Part shown: positions 1-8,663 of the stretch, piece by piece
How the letters are laid out: each line of letters opens with the position of its first letter
How positions within the stretch are numbered: position 1 is the first letter of the stretch
Assembly: GCF_000829675.1 (NCBI RefSeq)
Contig: NZ_BBRX01000019.1
Span: forward strand, 1 to 64,000
Direction of reading: 5' to 3'
Length of the DNA: 64,000 bases
Source: Acinetobacter rudis
Lineage (GTDB): Bacteria; Pseudomonadota; Gammaproteobacteria; Pseudomonadales; Moraxellaceae
The notes under the pieces: model-generated
Told to the model about the DNA's origin: nothing
What the model saw: only the letters and a program-made list of their open reading frames with translations
The model's database searches: none
Position numbers and translations under genes: made by a program

Positions 1-51
1 ATAAATAACATGCTTTGTCGACAGTTAAGCAGGCTGATTTATGCAAAATAA
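1..51 (+). CDS. ECF (FecI-type) sigma factor, C-terminal end only
   Basis: The first frame is open from the window edge to a TAA at 49-51 and encodes 16 residues rich in Leu, Arg and Lys. It overlaps the start of the FecR-like gene at 41 by 11 bases. FecI-type sigma factors normally sit directly upstream of FecR with such short overlaps, so I infer that this is the sigma factor tail. The fragment is too short to identify by itself. Its role would be to transcribe the downstream TonB receptor gene when the receptor signals occupancy. Confidence 0.5.
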   Translation: MNNMLCRQLSRLIYAK

Positions 52-1039
52 ATCAATTCTTCCAGAAAACTCCACACAGATCCCTGTAGAGGTGAGTCAA
101 CAAGCCACAGAATGGTATGTACGCTTGCAAGCTGATGATGTTACTGAACAGGAGATTACTGAGTTTCAAACTTGGCTTCAAACCAGCCAACAACATCAAA
201 AAGCTTGGAAATGCCTAGAACAGTTCGGTCTTTCTCTAGATAGCCTTAAACATCCATTGTTAAAACAAGCATTGCTTTCAATTGACCAAAAAGCGCCTTC
301 TCGAAATTTATTTCCGACTAAATCAATTGCTTATATGATTATGCTTGGTGGCTCTATTGTTACAATAATCGCCATGCAACCGCAACAATTATGGCAACAG
401 TGGCAGGCAGACTATAAAACCCAAATAGGCGAACAAAAAAGTATTCAGCTCGCAGATGGTTCTCAGATTATTTTAAATACTGATACTGTAGTGAATGTTA
501 ATTACAATCATAAACAGCGACAAATTGAATTGATCAAAGGTGAAATTCACCTTGAGGTAGTCAAAGATCCACAGCATCGCCCATTTTCAGTCAGTAATCG
601 TGATGGTCTCATACAAGATATAGGTACAACCTTTAATATTCGGCAATATGACAAACATACTGTACTCACTGTATCTGAAGGAGAGGTTTTAGTCACTGCA
701 ACAAAATCCCAGAACAAAGCTCATGTTCATGCAGAACAACAAGTCTTATTTAATCAATATCAGATTCAAAATATCAAAGCGATCGATTTAAAATATTCCA
801 CTTGGAAAAATGGCATGCTGAGTGTTTATAAGATGCCTTTAAATGAATTTCTTACAGAGCTCAATCGTTACTCTAGGGATCAGCTGTCTTATGATAAAAG
901 CGTGAGCAAGTTTGAAGTTTCTGGTGTATTTCCATTAAAGGAATATCAAAAAGTTTTAGATTCACTTGAACAGCAATTACCGATTAAAGTTGAATCTCAA
1001 TTTTACTTCTGGAAAAAAATCACATTAAAAGAAAAATAA
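41..1039 (+). CDS. fecR: FecR-family anti-sigma / signal transducer
   Basis: A 332-residue FecR homologue. The N-terminal ~75 residues form the cytoplasmic sigma-binding part (WYVRL...LQTSQQHQKAW, the FecR N-terminal motif). A single membrane helix lies at about residues 97-112 (YMIMLGGSIVTIIAM). The periplasmic FecR domain follows (IQLADGSQIILNTDTVVNV, then GEVLVTA). Proteins of this family sit in the inner membrane, hold the ECF sigma factor and release it when the TonB receptor's N-terminal domain reports ligand binding. The gene overlaps the sigma factor remnant upstream and precedes a receptor that carries the required STN domain. The family assignment is firm; the ligand is unknown. Confidence 0.92.
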   Translation: MQNKSILPENSTQIPVEVSQQATEWYVRLQADDVTEQEITEFQTWLQTSQQHQKAWKCLEQFGLSLDSLKHPLLKQALLSIDQKAPSRNLFPTKSIAYMIMLGGSIVTIIAMQPQQLWQQWQADYKTQIGEQKSIQLADGSQIILNTDTVVNVNYNHKQRQIELIKGEIHLEVVKDPQHRPFSVSNRDGLIQDIGTTFNIRQYDKHTVLTVSEGEVLVTATKSQNKAHVHAEQQVLFNQYQIQNIKAIDLKYSTWKNGMLSVYKMPLNEFLTELNRYSRDQLSYDKSVSKFEVSGVFPLKEYQKVLDSLEQQLPIKVESQFYFWKKITLKEK

Positions 1040-1158
1040 ATTTTCTTATAAATCAAAATATTAAAAAATAATTAAATTTTTTATTAAAAATAATGAGGGC
1101 TTTTTGATTCTCAAGGGGCATAGGTAATGAAAGCGTATTTTGCCTTTGAGAAAATCAA

Positions 1159-3630
1159 ATGAACACCACAGGATTTAAAACAAAGCGATTAAGCCTTGCC
1201 ATAAAACACAGCTTAATCACCGCCTCTATACTTTGTAGCAGTATGAGTGTCAGTGTATTTGCATCTGCCAACACTTCAATGGTCAAGAATGTAAAAATCA
1301 GTAGCGATTCATTGGCACAAGCCATCAATCAATTTGCTGAAAAATCAGGCATCTTAATCAACTATGATGCAAAACTCTTGGAAGGCAAAAAAACCTCAGG
1401 GCTTAATGGTTCATATAGTGTTGAGACTGGTTTTGCCACGCTCCTTAGTCCGCATGGTTTACAACTACAAAAAACAGCGACTGGATACACTATTGTGGTC
1501 AGCGCTAAAACCCTGCCCCCACAGAGCGCACTTGAACAAAGCCATCTTGAACCGGCTGAATCAATTGATCATGACAGAATACAGTTACCCACGATTAGCA
1601 TGAGTGCTGTAAATAATACCTTAGCAGGCGAAAAAATAAATCGTAAAAGTCGTGTGGGTATGTTGGGTGAAATGGACTTTATGGATACCCCTTTTAATAC
1701 GGTCAGTTACACCAGCAATCACATTCAAAATGTACAAGCTAAAGATCTTTCGAGTCTAATCACTAAAACAGATCCAACCGTTTATACCAATGGATCTACT
1801 GGCGGAATTTCTGATAACTATAGTATTCGTGGCTTTAGTGTTTCTAATAGCGATGCAAGTATTAATGGTTTGTATGGCGTATCGCCCTATTATCGGACCT
1901 CTCCTGAATTTGCCGAAAGTATTGAAGTGTTAAAAGGACCCAGTGCACTCTTAAATGGCATGCCGCCAGGTGGATCTGTGGGTGGATCAGTCAATATTGT
2001 TACTAAACGGGCTGAAGCCACACCTACTCGCCGCGTGAGTACAACATATGATTCAGAATCTAAATTAGGCGTTCATCTTGATATTGGTCAACGCTTTGGT
2101 GAAGAACAACAGTTCGGCATCAGATTTAATGGAGTATATCGGGATGGCGATACAGCTGTGGATGGTCAATCCGCATCAACCGAATTAGCAGCATTGGGCT
2201 TAGATTGGCGTTTTGAACGTGGTCAAATTTCTGCTGATCTTTATCATTCAGAAGATCATATTGATGGATTAAACCGTGGGATATCAATGGCAGCAGGTTT
2301 ACCTATCCCCAAAGCCCCTAAACCAACCACTGTTTTTGCACCACCAGATACATTTTCTAATACAAAAGATGATGTGATTATCTTACGTGGTGATTATCAA
2401 TTTACAGATCTCGTTGGCGCTTATCTAAGCTATGGATATGCAAAAACTGACTTCGACTCACTCGCTGGATCACTTCAAGAAATTATCAATACCGAGGGTG
2501 ATTTTAAAAGTAATTACTCCCACCAACGCTTTCAATATGACAAAAATTCTGCAGATGCAGGGCTCAAGTTTAACTTTAATACCTTTGGGGTTAAGCATAA
2601 TTTAACGATAAATGCGACCTACTATCATCATGATCAAAAATTTGGTTTCTCACGGAATATGTTGGGCACAGATCAAACGAAATTTTATGTCACGAATATG
2701 TATCATCCAAACTGGGATGGCCTAACGCTGGATAAAAGCTTTAGTCATGCAGCTCTTCCCAAAACTGGTGAAGTCAAAAATACCAGTTATGGCTTTGCAG
2801 ATCATATGAGCTTATTGGATGATCGATTAAATATAATCGTAGGTGTACGTCAGCAAAATGTACTTCAAGACACGATTGATGGGGCATCTGGAAAAAGAAC
2901 AGCACGTTATGATACAGATAAGGTGACTCCAGCTTTTGCCACTTCTTATAAAATTTTAGAAAATTTATCCGTGTATGGAAACTATATCGAAGGCTTAAGT
3001 ATCGGCGCAACTGCACCCGTCACTGCTGCAAACAAGGGAGAAGTCTTTCCGCCCTATCAAACCAAACAATATGAGATTGGCGGTAAATTCGAAATGGGTG
3101 ATTTTGCAAGCTCACTAAGCTTATTTCAAATTAAAAAACCCAATTCTCTGACAGACCCTACAACCAATATTTTTTCCTTTGGTGGAGAACAACGCAATCG
3201 AGGTGTTGAATGGGGATTCTTTGGCAAGTTATTACCTGAACTTAATCTGATGGGCGGTATAACCTACACTGAAGCCGAATTAACCAAAACCCAAGGAGGC
3301 AAAAACCAAGGTAACTTTGCAACAGCAACTCCTAAACTACAGGCCAAATTGGGTATGCAATATGATTTACCTATGATTGAAGGCTTAAGTCTAAACACCA
3401 ATATAACGGCCATGTCCAAACAATATATCAATGCTGAAAATAACTTACATGTTGCAGGTCGCACGATTTATGACATTGGTGGACTTTATAAAACTCAGAT
3501 TGGACAAGTTCCAACGGTGTTACGTGCAGAGATCAAAAACCTGAGCAATAAAGCCTATTGGGCAAGTTCAACGAGCTCAGGCTTAGGTGCCCCAAGAACA
3601 TTAATGTTCTCAGCTACATTTGATTTTTAA
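1159..3630 (+). CDS. TonB-dependent siderophore receptor with STN signalling domain
   Basis: An 823-residue outer-membrane receptor. A long signal peptide ends near ASA at about residue 37. A secretin/TonB short N-terminal (STN) domain follows at about 45-115 (LAQAINQFAEKSGILINYD), then the plug (SIRGFSVSNSDASINGLYG, then VLKGPSALLNGMPPGGSVGGSVNI) and a 22-strand barrel ending in Phe (ATFDF). The STN domain is characteristic of transducer receptors that signal to FecR, matching the gene immediately upstream. Plug motifs place it with ferric-siderophore receptors; the siderophore cannot be read from sequence. It ends about 40 bases before the DUF4198 gene and probably shares its transcript. 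Confidence 0.93.
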   Translation: MNTTGFKTKRLSLAIKHSLITASILCSSMSVSVFASANTSMVKNVKISSDSLAQAINQFAEKSGILINYDAKLLEGKKTSGLNGSYSVETGFATLLSPHGLQLQKTATGYTIVVSAKTLPPQSALEQSHLEPAESIDHDRIQLPTISMSAVNNTLAGEKINRKSRVGMLGEMDFMDTPFNTVSYTSNHIQNVQAKDLSSLITKTDPTVYTNGSTGGISDNYSIRGFSVSNSDASINGLYGVSPYYRTSPEFAESIEVLKGPSALLNGMPPGGSVGGSVNIVTKRAEATPTRRVSTTYDSESKLGVHLDIGQRFGEEQQFGIRFNGVYRDGDTAVDGQSASTELAALGLDWRFERGQISADLYHSEDHIDGLNRGISMAAGLPIPKAPKPTTVFAPPDTFSNTKDDVIILRGDYQFTDLVGAYLSYGYAKTDFDSLAGSLQEIINTEGDFKSNYSHQRFQYDKNSADAGLKFNFNTFGVKHNLTINATYYHHDQKFGFSRNMLGTDQTKFYVTNMYHPNWDGLTLDKSFSHAALPKTGEVKNTSYGFADHMSLLDDRLNIIVGVRQQNVLQDTIDGASGKRTARYDTDKVTPAFATSYKILENLSVYGNYIEGLSIGATAPVTAANKGEVFPPYQTKQYEIGGKFEMGDFASSLSLFQIKKPNSLTDPTTNIFSFGGEQRNRGVEWGFFGKLLPELNLMGGITYTEAELTKTQGGKNQGNFATATPKLQAKLGMQYDLPMIEGLSLNTNITAMSKQYINAENNLHVAGRTIYDIGGLYKTQIGQVPTVLRAEIKNLSNKAYWASSTSSGLGAPRTLMFSATFDF

Positions 3631-3670
3631 AACAATATTTACCAACCTCGACGATTTAAAGGATGTCCTC

Positions 3671-4282
3671 ATGAAACGTTTAACCGCCTTTGCTTTAGCA
3701 TTCACAGCAATGACCACTCAAGCCCATATGTTGTGGCTAGAGCGTGGTGCAGACCAGAAAACCCTAGCCTATTTTGGTGAATATGGTGAAAATCTTACAG
3801 AAACGCAGCAAGGACCTTTGCAAGCATTTAACTCCTCAAAAGCTGTTCAAGGCAAAAAAGAATTAACTGCTCAGGTTAATAACAATAACCTGAGCTATGC
3901 AACACAAGGTACTGCTGATGTACGAGTAAATAATGATTTAGTTCATGGTGATATGTTGGCACAATTTCGCGCCAAAGCTGGCCGTCAAGAAATCAAGGCA
4001 ATCTCAGAACTTGAAATTGTTCCAACCACAGCAAATAGCAATCAATTCACCATTATTTTTCAAGGAAAACCGTTAGCTAAACAAGAGGTTACGATTATTT
4101 CACCACAGCGCTGGGAAAAGAAATATATCAGCAATGAGCAAGGGCAATTCACTGTTGATACCCCTTGGAAAGGACAATATGTCTTAGAAATTGGTAAAGG
4201 TGTAGATGAAGCTGGCGAGTACAACAAACAAGCCTACAAAAACCGTTATTTAGTGGCAACTTTAAGCTTCAATGTGAATTAA
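3671..4282 (+). CDS. DUF4198-family periplasmic protein
   Basis: A 203-residue exported protein. An in-frame upstream start at 3620 overlaps the receptor gene, but the ATG at 3671 is preceded by AAAGGATG at good spacing and directly starts a signal peptide (MKRLTAFALAFTAMTTQA), so I take 3671. After cleavage the mature protein would begin with His (HMLWLERG), a typical DUF4198 feature that suggests metal binding at the N-terminus. The C-terminal part has a Gly/Pro-rich carboxypeptidase-regulatory-like beta fold (GQFTVDTPWKGQYVLEI). The family is often next to metal or siderophore uptake genes, as here. Its biochemical role is not established. Confidence 0.8.
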   Translation: MKRLTAFALAFTAMTTQAHMLWLERGADQKTLAYFGEYGENLTETQQGPLQAFNSSKAVQGKKELTAQVNNNNLSYATQGTADVRVNNDLVHGDMLAQFRAKAGRQEIKAISELEIVPTTANSNQFTIIFQGKPLAKQEVTIISPQRWEKKYISNEQGQFTVDTPWKGQYVLEIGKGVDEAGEYNKQAYKNRYLVATLSFNVN

Positions 4283-4326
4283 CATTTAAAATCTTTTCCG
4301 GTCTGATCTACTAAGATTATGAAAAC

Positions 4327-4357
4327 AAAAGAGCCCGACATCCTGTCGGGCTCTTTT
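4327..4357. terminator. Bidirectional Rho-independent terminator
   Basis: AAAAGAGCCCGAC (4327-4339), loop ATCCT, then the exact complement at 4345-4357: a 13-bp stem with A/T runs on both sides. It can end the plus-strand receptor/DUF4198 transcript and also forms the 3' end of the minus-strand RNA proposed at 4327-4446. Confidence 0.85.
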
Positions 4358-4446
4358 GCATTAGGGGGTTGGGTATGACTCCTGTCCTACCTCACAATCC
4401 TTGTTGTCTATTTCTTGTTATTCTCTGGAGCATCCTGCTCTCTATG
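4327..4446 (-). ncRNA. Candidate CsrB/RsmY-type sRNA, copy A
   Basis: Read on the minus strand, a -10 box TATGAT (4458-4453) is followed by a ~120-nt segment with no credible ORF that ends in a strong terminator. It can fold three hairpins that each present AGGA in the loop: GAGC-AGGAT-GCTC (4440-4428), GAC-AGGA-GTC (4386-4377) and the terminator CGAC-AGGAT-GTCG. Five GGA triplets are present, and two sites read CAGGATG, the repeat known from CsrB. A diverged second copy with the same order of elements lies at 25590-25720. In the first hairpin the third base pair changes from G-C to A-T between copies, a compensatory change. The start site is inferred from the -10 box. The function (sequestering CsrA/RsmA) is inference; the paralogy and hairpins are visible. 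Confidence 0.65.
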
Positions 4447-4501
4447 CTTCATATCATAAGAAAATATTCTAAACCCGCATAGCGCCAATCACTCGAATCT
4501 T

Positions 4502-4519
4502 TGTCAGCCAAAACCTACA
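4502..4519 (-). promoter_or_regulatory. GacA-like upstream activating palindrome, copy A
   Basis: TGTCAGCCAAAACCTACA matches the GacA/UvrY-type consensus TGTAAG-N6-CTTACA at 10 of 12 fixed positions. Its centre is 57.5 bases upstream of the -10 box of sRNA candidate A, almost the same as in copy B (58.5). The promoter has no clear -35 hexamer, consistent with activator dependence. Confidence 0.5.
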
Positions 4520-4656
4520 CTGAAGCAAGCTTTCACCCATTGGGTTGTAGATATTAACCACTCAAAATCGTGGCATTACCAAGTGATGACTGAAAATAAT
4601 CAGTTAAAAATACTTAAGACTAACTTGGTCAATCTCAAGATGAATATAAGATTTAA

Positions 4657-4920
4657 TTACTTTGGGGTATATCGCTCATAACAGTGATCTTTGCCCACAA
4701 ATACGATTTGGCAGTCAAATTTTGTTCCATCTACAGTCGCTACAAATTTTGTTTCAGTAATAGATGAGCTACGGTTGGAAATAATGACGCTATCAACTGT
4801 CGTATTCAATTGCTTTGCCGTTTGAGCTGCCAAACTTCTATCACTCATCATCGCACTACTTAAAGTACTACAACCCACAATAGATAAACTTAGCAGTGTG
4901 ACCAAGATTATTTTGTCCAT
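4657..4920 (-). CDS. Small lipoprotein of unknown function
   Basis: An 87-residue protein with a short signal peptide and lipobox LSIVGC, so the mature protein would start at Cys17 as a lipoprotein. The mature part is about 70 residues and includes two further Cys near the C-terminus (FDCQ and DHCY) that could form a disulfide. No catalytic motif is visible. It is alone, transcribed towards sRNA candidate A. Family not recognised. Confidence 0.6.
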   Translation of the reverse strand: MDKIILVTLLSLSIVGCSTLSSAMMSDRSLAAQTAKQLNTTVDSVIISNRSSSITETKFVATVDGTKFDCQIVFVGKDHCYERYTPK

Positions 4921-5298
4921 TTTTCAATCCTTGCAGAGCAATGATCCCCAGTGGTACTGAGGATCATCAAGTTTTTTTTATAAATAATAAAAATAGGCAT
5001 TTTAACGCGAGTAGATCAAAACTTATGTCCTCATCCACCAGCGAGTACTTTAACCGATGTCGTTCATTTTAAAAAGTTATTTAAAGACTAAATTTAAAGA
5101 CTTTTTTTAGATAGACTTCAAAGTTGTAGTGATTAAATGATAAATACCTAGACCATAATGATCAATAATCGCTGGTTTTATAAGCAACACAGTCATTTTC
5201 TCGGTCAAATCTTACATTATTTATTCACTCATTTATAATGTCACAGCTTTATTTTCTTCGGTTTCTAGTAATTCGGTCTGAACATGACTCTATTCCAA
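4921..5298. other. Gene-free interval
   Basis: 378 bases between the small lipoprotein gene and the peptidase gene. I see no supportable ORF or RNA. It contains a short direct repeat (AAAGACTAAATTTAAAGACT near 5081-5100) and generally AT-rich sequence that probably holds the promoter of the lipoprotein gene. Confidence 0.4.
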
Positions 5299-5889
5299 TT
5301 AGTCCAAATATATAAATTGTCTATTGTTAAGCGGAACTAGAACATGCTTTTGATGAAACTCATTAAAGATTTGATTGGTGATTTCACTAAAAGGGGCGTC
5401 GCCAAAGTGCGGTAATATTGAAAATGGAAGAACGTCTAAGCCCGCTGTATTGAGTAAATCAGGTGCTTGAGAATAGTCATCCATAGTCTTGATATATTCT
5501 AAATCAGCACCTAAAACGATAGAGCCTGCTGAACTGCCTATATAAGGTTTTCCTCTTTGAATCAGTTGAACAATGACTTGATCCATCTTAGAACGTCTCA
5601 ACTCCTGTAAAAGATAAAATGTATTTCCACCTGAAACAAAAATATAGTCATTACGCGTTAAAGCTTGCACTATGGTTTTGGGATCATCTTCATCGATATT
5701 TAAAATCTCAACTTTCATTCCCAATTTTTCAAACGCTAACCTGTCATTCTCTACATAGAAAGTCACTGACTCAGGTTTACTGGCGGTAGGAATAAAACTC
5801 ACCGTTTTACCCATAAGCTCGTCTTGAATACACGCCTTAAAATCAAGATATACATCTGAAAATGATGATGTTAAAAATAGTTTTTTCAC
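5299..5889 (-). CDS. Peptidase S51 (PepE / cyanophycinase-like) family protein
   Basis: A 196-residue cytoplasmic protein with the type 1 glutamine-amidotransferase-like fold of peptidase family S51. The nucleophile elbow is GSSAGS at about residues 118-123, with the Ser in the position of the catalytic Ser of PepE, preceded by IFVSGGNTFYLL, the conserved Gly-rich Asn motif. A candidate catalytic His is in ILPHFGD. E. coli PepE (229 aa) is an Asp-specific dipeptidase; this is shorter and more like the Listeria/Bacillus Type 1 GATase-like subgroup, so substrate is unknown. It is monocistronic. Confidence 0.8.
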   Translation of the reverse strand: MKKLFLTSSFSDVYLDFKACIQDELMGKTVSFIPTASKPESVTFYVENDRLAFEKLGMKVEILNIDEDDPKTIVQALTRNDYIFVSGGNTFYLLQELRRSKMDQVIVQLIQRGKPYIGSSAGSIVLGADLEYIKTMDDYSQAPDLLNTAGLDVLPFSILPHFGDAPFSEITNQIFNEFHQKHVLVPLNNRQFIYLD

Positions 5890-6031
5890 AGTCGCTCCCC
5901 TGTTAAATCATCATGATGACCTACGGATCATTTTAAAAATAGTTTCGCTTTAAATGCTGCAATATAGTAGTCGCAATCAACCACATGACGTGCTTAAATA
6001 TTCTAGATTGTAAAGAGAAAGCGCTTATTTT

Positions 6032-6355
6032 ATGCAGCATTTGGCACAATATGTTGAAGTTATTCAACAACCAAATTCAAATCCGTTATTACACATCATC
6101 AAACATGAACAGTTAGAAAACAGCCATGATGATGTGCACCTACAAAGTTCTAGCGAAAAATTTTATTTTAATGACGGCACGGTTATCCAAAAAGAGATCG
6201 AGCAAGATGATTTACCCGCAGAAGTTGAAAGTTGTAGTGAATGTTGGATTCAATACCAAGTGCTGCAACATCCCCCGACATTAAAAGTTTCTCCCCACAA
6301 GGTTCAGTTTAACTCGCACTGTCGAGAGCAATATTGGCTTAAATATTTTAAATAA
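6032..6355 (+). CDS. Hypothetical protein, 107 aa
   Basis: A 107-residue soluble protein with no signal peptide or membrane helix. It contains a Cys pair (ESCSECW) that might bind a metal. A hairpin between this gene and the convergent PepSY gene suggests that it is a real transcription unit. I do not recognise the family. Confidence 0.5.
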   Translation: MQHLAQYVEVIQQPNSNPLLHIIKHEQLENSHDDVHLQSSSEKFYFNDGTVIQKEIEQDDLPAEVESCSECWIQYQVLQHPPTLKVSPHKVQFNSHCREQYWLKYFK

Positions 6356-6363
6356 TCCAAAAA

Positions 6364-6390
6364 ATACACCCTTTAAATCAAAGGGTGTAT
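6364..6390. terminator. Hairpin between convergent genes
   Basis: ATACACCCTTT (6364-6374), loop AAATC, and its exact complement at 6380-6390. The 11-bp stem lies between two convergent genes; the flanking T tracts are weak, so termination efficiency is uncertain. Confidence 0.6.
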
Positions 6391-6404
6391 CAATTCAAGC
6401 TTAA

Positions 6405-8021
6405 TCAAACTGACCACAGCGAGCCTTTTGCTGCATGTTGAGCGCGGCCTTTGGCCTGCTGATAAAAACGTAGAAACAAAGCAGCAAAAATTAATGCCAT
6501 GAGATCAATCCACCACAACGACCCTGTGGTAGACCAGAGCCCAATATGAGGAAAGAGATAAGCACATAATGAGGTGAATGGAATAAGCGTCAATACGATA
6601 ACGATTGCCAATAATAAATGCGGTAAAGCCCGAGCTGCGCCGATGCAAAAGCTATAAATTAGGCATCCCACAAAAAGCACATAATAACTATAAAGCAAGA
6701 GATGATTCATGCTGCTCAAGTGTGGCATAAAGACCAAGCCCCAACGTCCCAATAACATTGCAGTGAATATAGCGAACATCGAACCTAAACAAGCTCCAAC
6801 AGTGAGACTAGCAACAAAACGTACATCTTTACGTTGTGTAGGTGCAGCCAATTGAGGATTTTTCTGTCTTTTAACTCGCGACTCAATCCACAAAATATTA
6901 CCAGAGTAAAATAAGAAAGCGCCTCCCATACCCAAAATCAGATAAATCCAACGGGTAAAATCTCCACCAAAATTACCAAAATGCAAACTAAACATTGAGT
7001 TAAGCAGTTTATCCAAGTTCCCATTAAAGGCATTTAATGTCGATGTGTTATAGGGCGTCGTTTGGTAAGGATTAAAGATTAGATAATCAAAATTATCACC
7101 ACGTAGCATTTGATTTGGATTATATAAGGCAGCAAAAGCAGTTGCCTTACTGGGTTGATCAACCTGAGTAAAACGTATCGATGTCACTTGATAATCTGGT
7201 GCCTGTTGTTTCAGGCGTTGTAAGATATGATCAATATCCAATTGCGGATGTGGCTCAGCAAGTTCTACAGCTGCACGGCGTTCAAACATCGGCCGATCTG
7301 CGTAAATCAGTTTACCAATTGCTCCATAAAACACATCGTGGAAAGCAAAGACAACAACCGTCACACAGATAATCACGTGAAAAGGTAAACTACTAATACC
7401 GACAACATTATGTGTATCTAACCAAAACCGTTTTTTATTTTTACCCTTACGAATGGCAAAATAATCCTTGACCAAAGTAGGTAAAAGCACAACCAAGCCC
7501 GTCATAATGGCGAGAAAATAAAGTAATGCCACGCCCCCCATGACATAAACGCCAATGGTATGGTGACCTAGCATGCCTGGTATGCCACCAGTTTCATGTA
7601 ATTGTTCAATCAACCAACCAAGATTAGAACGATTTTCCTGTTGTACCTGCAGTTGACCATCTGTAGTCAAAGTTGCCAACATACTATTTTGCGCAGTATC
7701 AAACGCACCTTGATCGGCATCTTTACGTGCTGCTTGCCACATCATTGGCGCATGGTGATACTCTTTAGAGTCAATATTGATTTGAAAACTGCTGACACTA
7801 TCTGGATATGCTGCATGCGCTTGAGTAATCAATTGATTAAACTGCGATGGTTCAATGCTGGCCAAACGCTGTTGAGGTGGAGTTGCCCAGCGACTCAGAT
7901 CATGTTGAAACATGGTCAGCCCGCCAGCAAAGAAGCAGATAAAAAGCAGAATACCTGCACTAATACCAACCCAAGTATGTAATTCTTTTGCGATTTTAAG
8001 AATATCAGTACGAATCTTCAT
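6405..8021 (-). CDS. PepSY-associated membrane protein (siderophore reductase-like)
   Basis: A 538-residue inner-membrane protein. The first helix carries ELHTWVGISAGILLFICFFAGG with the conserved His typical of PepSY_TM proteins. A periplasmic PepSY-like region follows, then ETGGIPGMLGHHTIGVYVMG, a second block with LDTHNVVGISSLPFHVIICVTVVVF, and a C-terminal bundle of helices. Family members such as FoxB and PiuB act as inner-membrane haem-containing reductases for ferric siderophores. It is the distal gene of a minus-strand unit with two small membrane proteins and a TonB receptor, which supports a role in iron release. The paired His residues are consistent with haem ligation but this is inference. 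Confidence 0.85.
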   Translation of the reverse strand: MKIRTDILKIAKELHTWVGISAGILLFICFFAGGLTMFQHDLSRWATPPQQRLASIEPSQFNQLITQAHAAYPDSVSSFQINIDSKEYHHAPMMWQAARKDADQGAFDTAQNSMLATLTTDGQLQVQQENRSNLGWLIEQLHETGGIPGMLGHHTIGVYVMGGVALLYFLAIMTGLVVLLPTLVKDYFAIRKGKNKKRFWLDTHNVVGISSLPFHVIICVTVVVFAFHDVFYGAIGKLIYADRPMFERRAAVELAEPHPQLDIDHILQRLKQQAPDYQVTSIRFTQVDQPSKATAFAALYNPNQMLRGDNFDYLIFNPYQTTPYNTSTLNAFNGNLDKLLNSMFSLHFGNFGGDFTRWIYLILGMGGAFLFYSGNILWIESRVKRQKNPQLAAPTQRKDVRFVASLTVGACLGSMFAIFTAMLLGRWGLVFMPHLSSMNHLLLYSYYVLFVGCLIYSFCIGAARALPHLLLAIVIVLTLIPFTSLCAYLFPHIGLWSTTGSLWWIDLMALIFAALFLRFYQQAKGRAQHAAKGSLWSV

Positions 8022-8022
8022 A

Positions 8023-8313
8023 TTAACCTCGCAACCAGAAAATTGCCGCGTAAGCCAGCACAGCTGTTAAGCTATAAATTGCGATTGCCTGCCAGCCTTT
8101 AGGGATAAAATAAGCCAGAAAAAATAGTGGACTCCATACCCAAGCAATCGTCCACATTCCGAGCTGTGGTGCCAAAGAGCGATCGACATGGGCAAGACTC
8201 AACAGTACAACCAAGCTCCCTAGCGCAATCGCAATCAAGAGACCCAGCACCAATCCGGCAAAGGTTTTGGACCACCAATCAGCTTGAATTTTTGCTGGAC
8301 TTTTCACTTTCAT
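8023..8313 (-). CDS. DUF3649-family small membrane protein
   Basis: A 96-residue protein with three membrane segments (FAGLVLGLLIAIALGSLVV, WTIAWVWSPLFFLAYF, AIAIYSLTAVLAYAAIFW). It resembles the DUF3649 proteins found between TonB receptors and PepSY proteins in iron uptake loci. It ends one base before the PepSY gene start and overlaps the upstream DUF3325-like gene by 35 bases, which indicates translational coupling. Function unknown; probably a partner of the PepSY reductase. Confidence 0.78.
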   Translation of the reverse strand: MKVKSPAKIQADWWSKTFAGLVLGLLIAIALGSLVVLLSLAHVDRSLAPQLGMWTIAWVWSPLFFLAYFIPKGWQAIAIYSLTAVLAYAAIFWLRG

Positions 8314-8566
8314 GTGCAGAATACCTTTTTAATGCAGATATAAAGGGAGCAAATGTCCAAACCACAATTGCGGTAACAACACTCATAAAAATAGCCACCA
8401 ACCAAGGTAAGTCATAACTTAATAGGCCAAAGGCAATAACCCCAATCAATAAGGCGAGATAACGATAAATTCTAGATAATGGTTGGACCAGTAAAGTTTG
8501 ATTAGCGTGGCTGAGATAAATCACGAAACAAGCCACGGCATACAACAAAACGGCAAATATTTTCAT
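8279..8566 (-). CDS. DUF3325-family small membrane protein
   Basis: A 95-residue protein with three membrane segments, beginning MKIFAVLLYAVACFVIYLSH and resembling the DUF3325 family. It is the first of the three membrane-protein genes downstream of the receptor gene and overlaps the next gene. The DUF3325-DUF3649-PepSY order is a recurrent cassette beside siderophore receptors in Acinetobacter and relatives. Biochemical role unknown. Confidence 0.75.
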   Translation of the reverse strand: MKIFAVLLYAVACFVIYLSHANQTLLVQPLSRIYRYLALLIGVIAFGLLSYDLPWLVAIFMSVVTAIVVWTFAPFISALKRYSAHESEKSSKNSS

Positions 8567-8622
8567 AGCCTTTTCATCAATAATGCATACGAATCACGAA
8601 TGCTGAGATTATAAAAAATAAG

Positions 8623-8648
8623 GCAGCTGATTGAGCTCAATCAGCTGC
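8623..8648 (-). terminator. Terminator downstream of second TonB receptor
   Basis: A perfect 26-base palindrome (left arm GCAGCTGATTGAG) just after the receptor stop codon. On the minus strand it is followed by CTTATTTTTTA, a plausible U tract. It separates the receptor from the membrane-protein genes, so these may be expressed by read-through or their own promoter. Confidence 0.75.
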
Positions 8649-8663
8649 TGCATTGTGAATCCA

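Noticed and set aside
4327..4357. Interpretation of the 4.3 kb and 25.6 kb hairpins as ordinary terminators only
   Set aside because: The similarity between the two loci extends over about 130 bases beyond the hairpin and includes promoter-like and palindromic elements, so a terminator alone does not explain it.
7602..7982. Plus-strand ORF of 126 codons antisense to the PepSY gene
   Set aside because: Lies wholly inside a clear membrane-protein gene and has no independent start signal.
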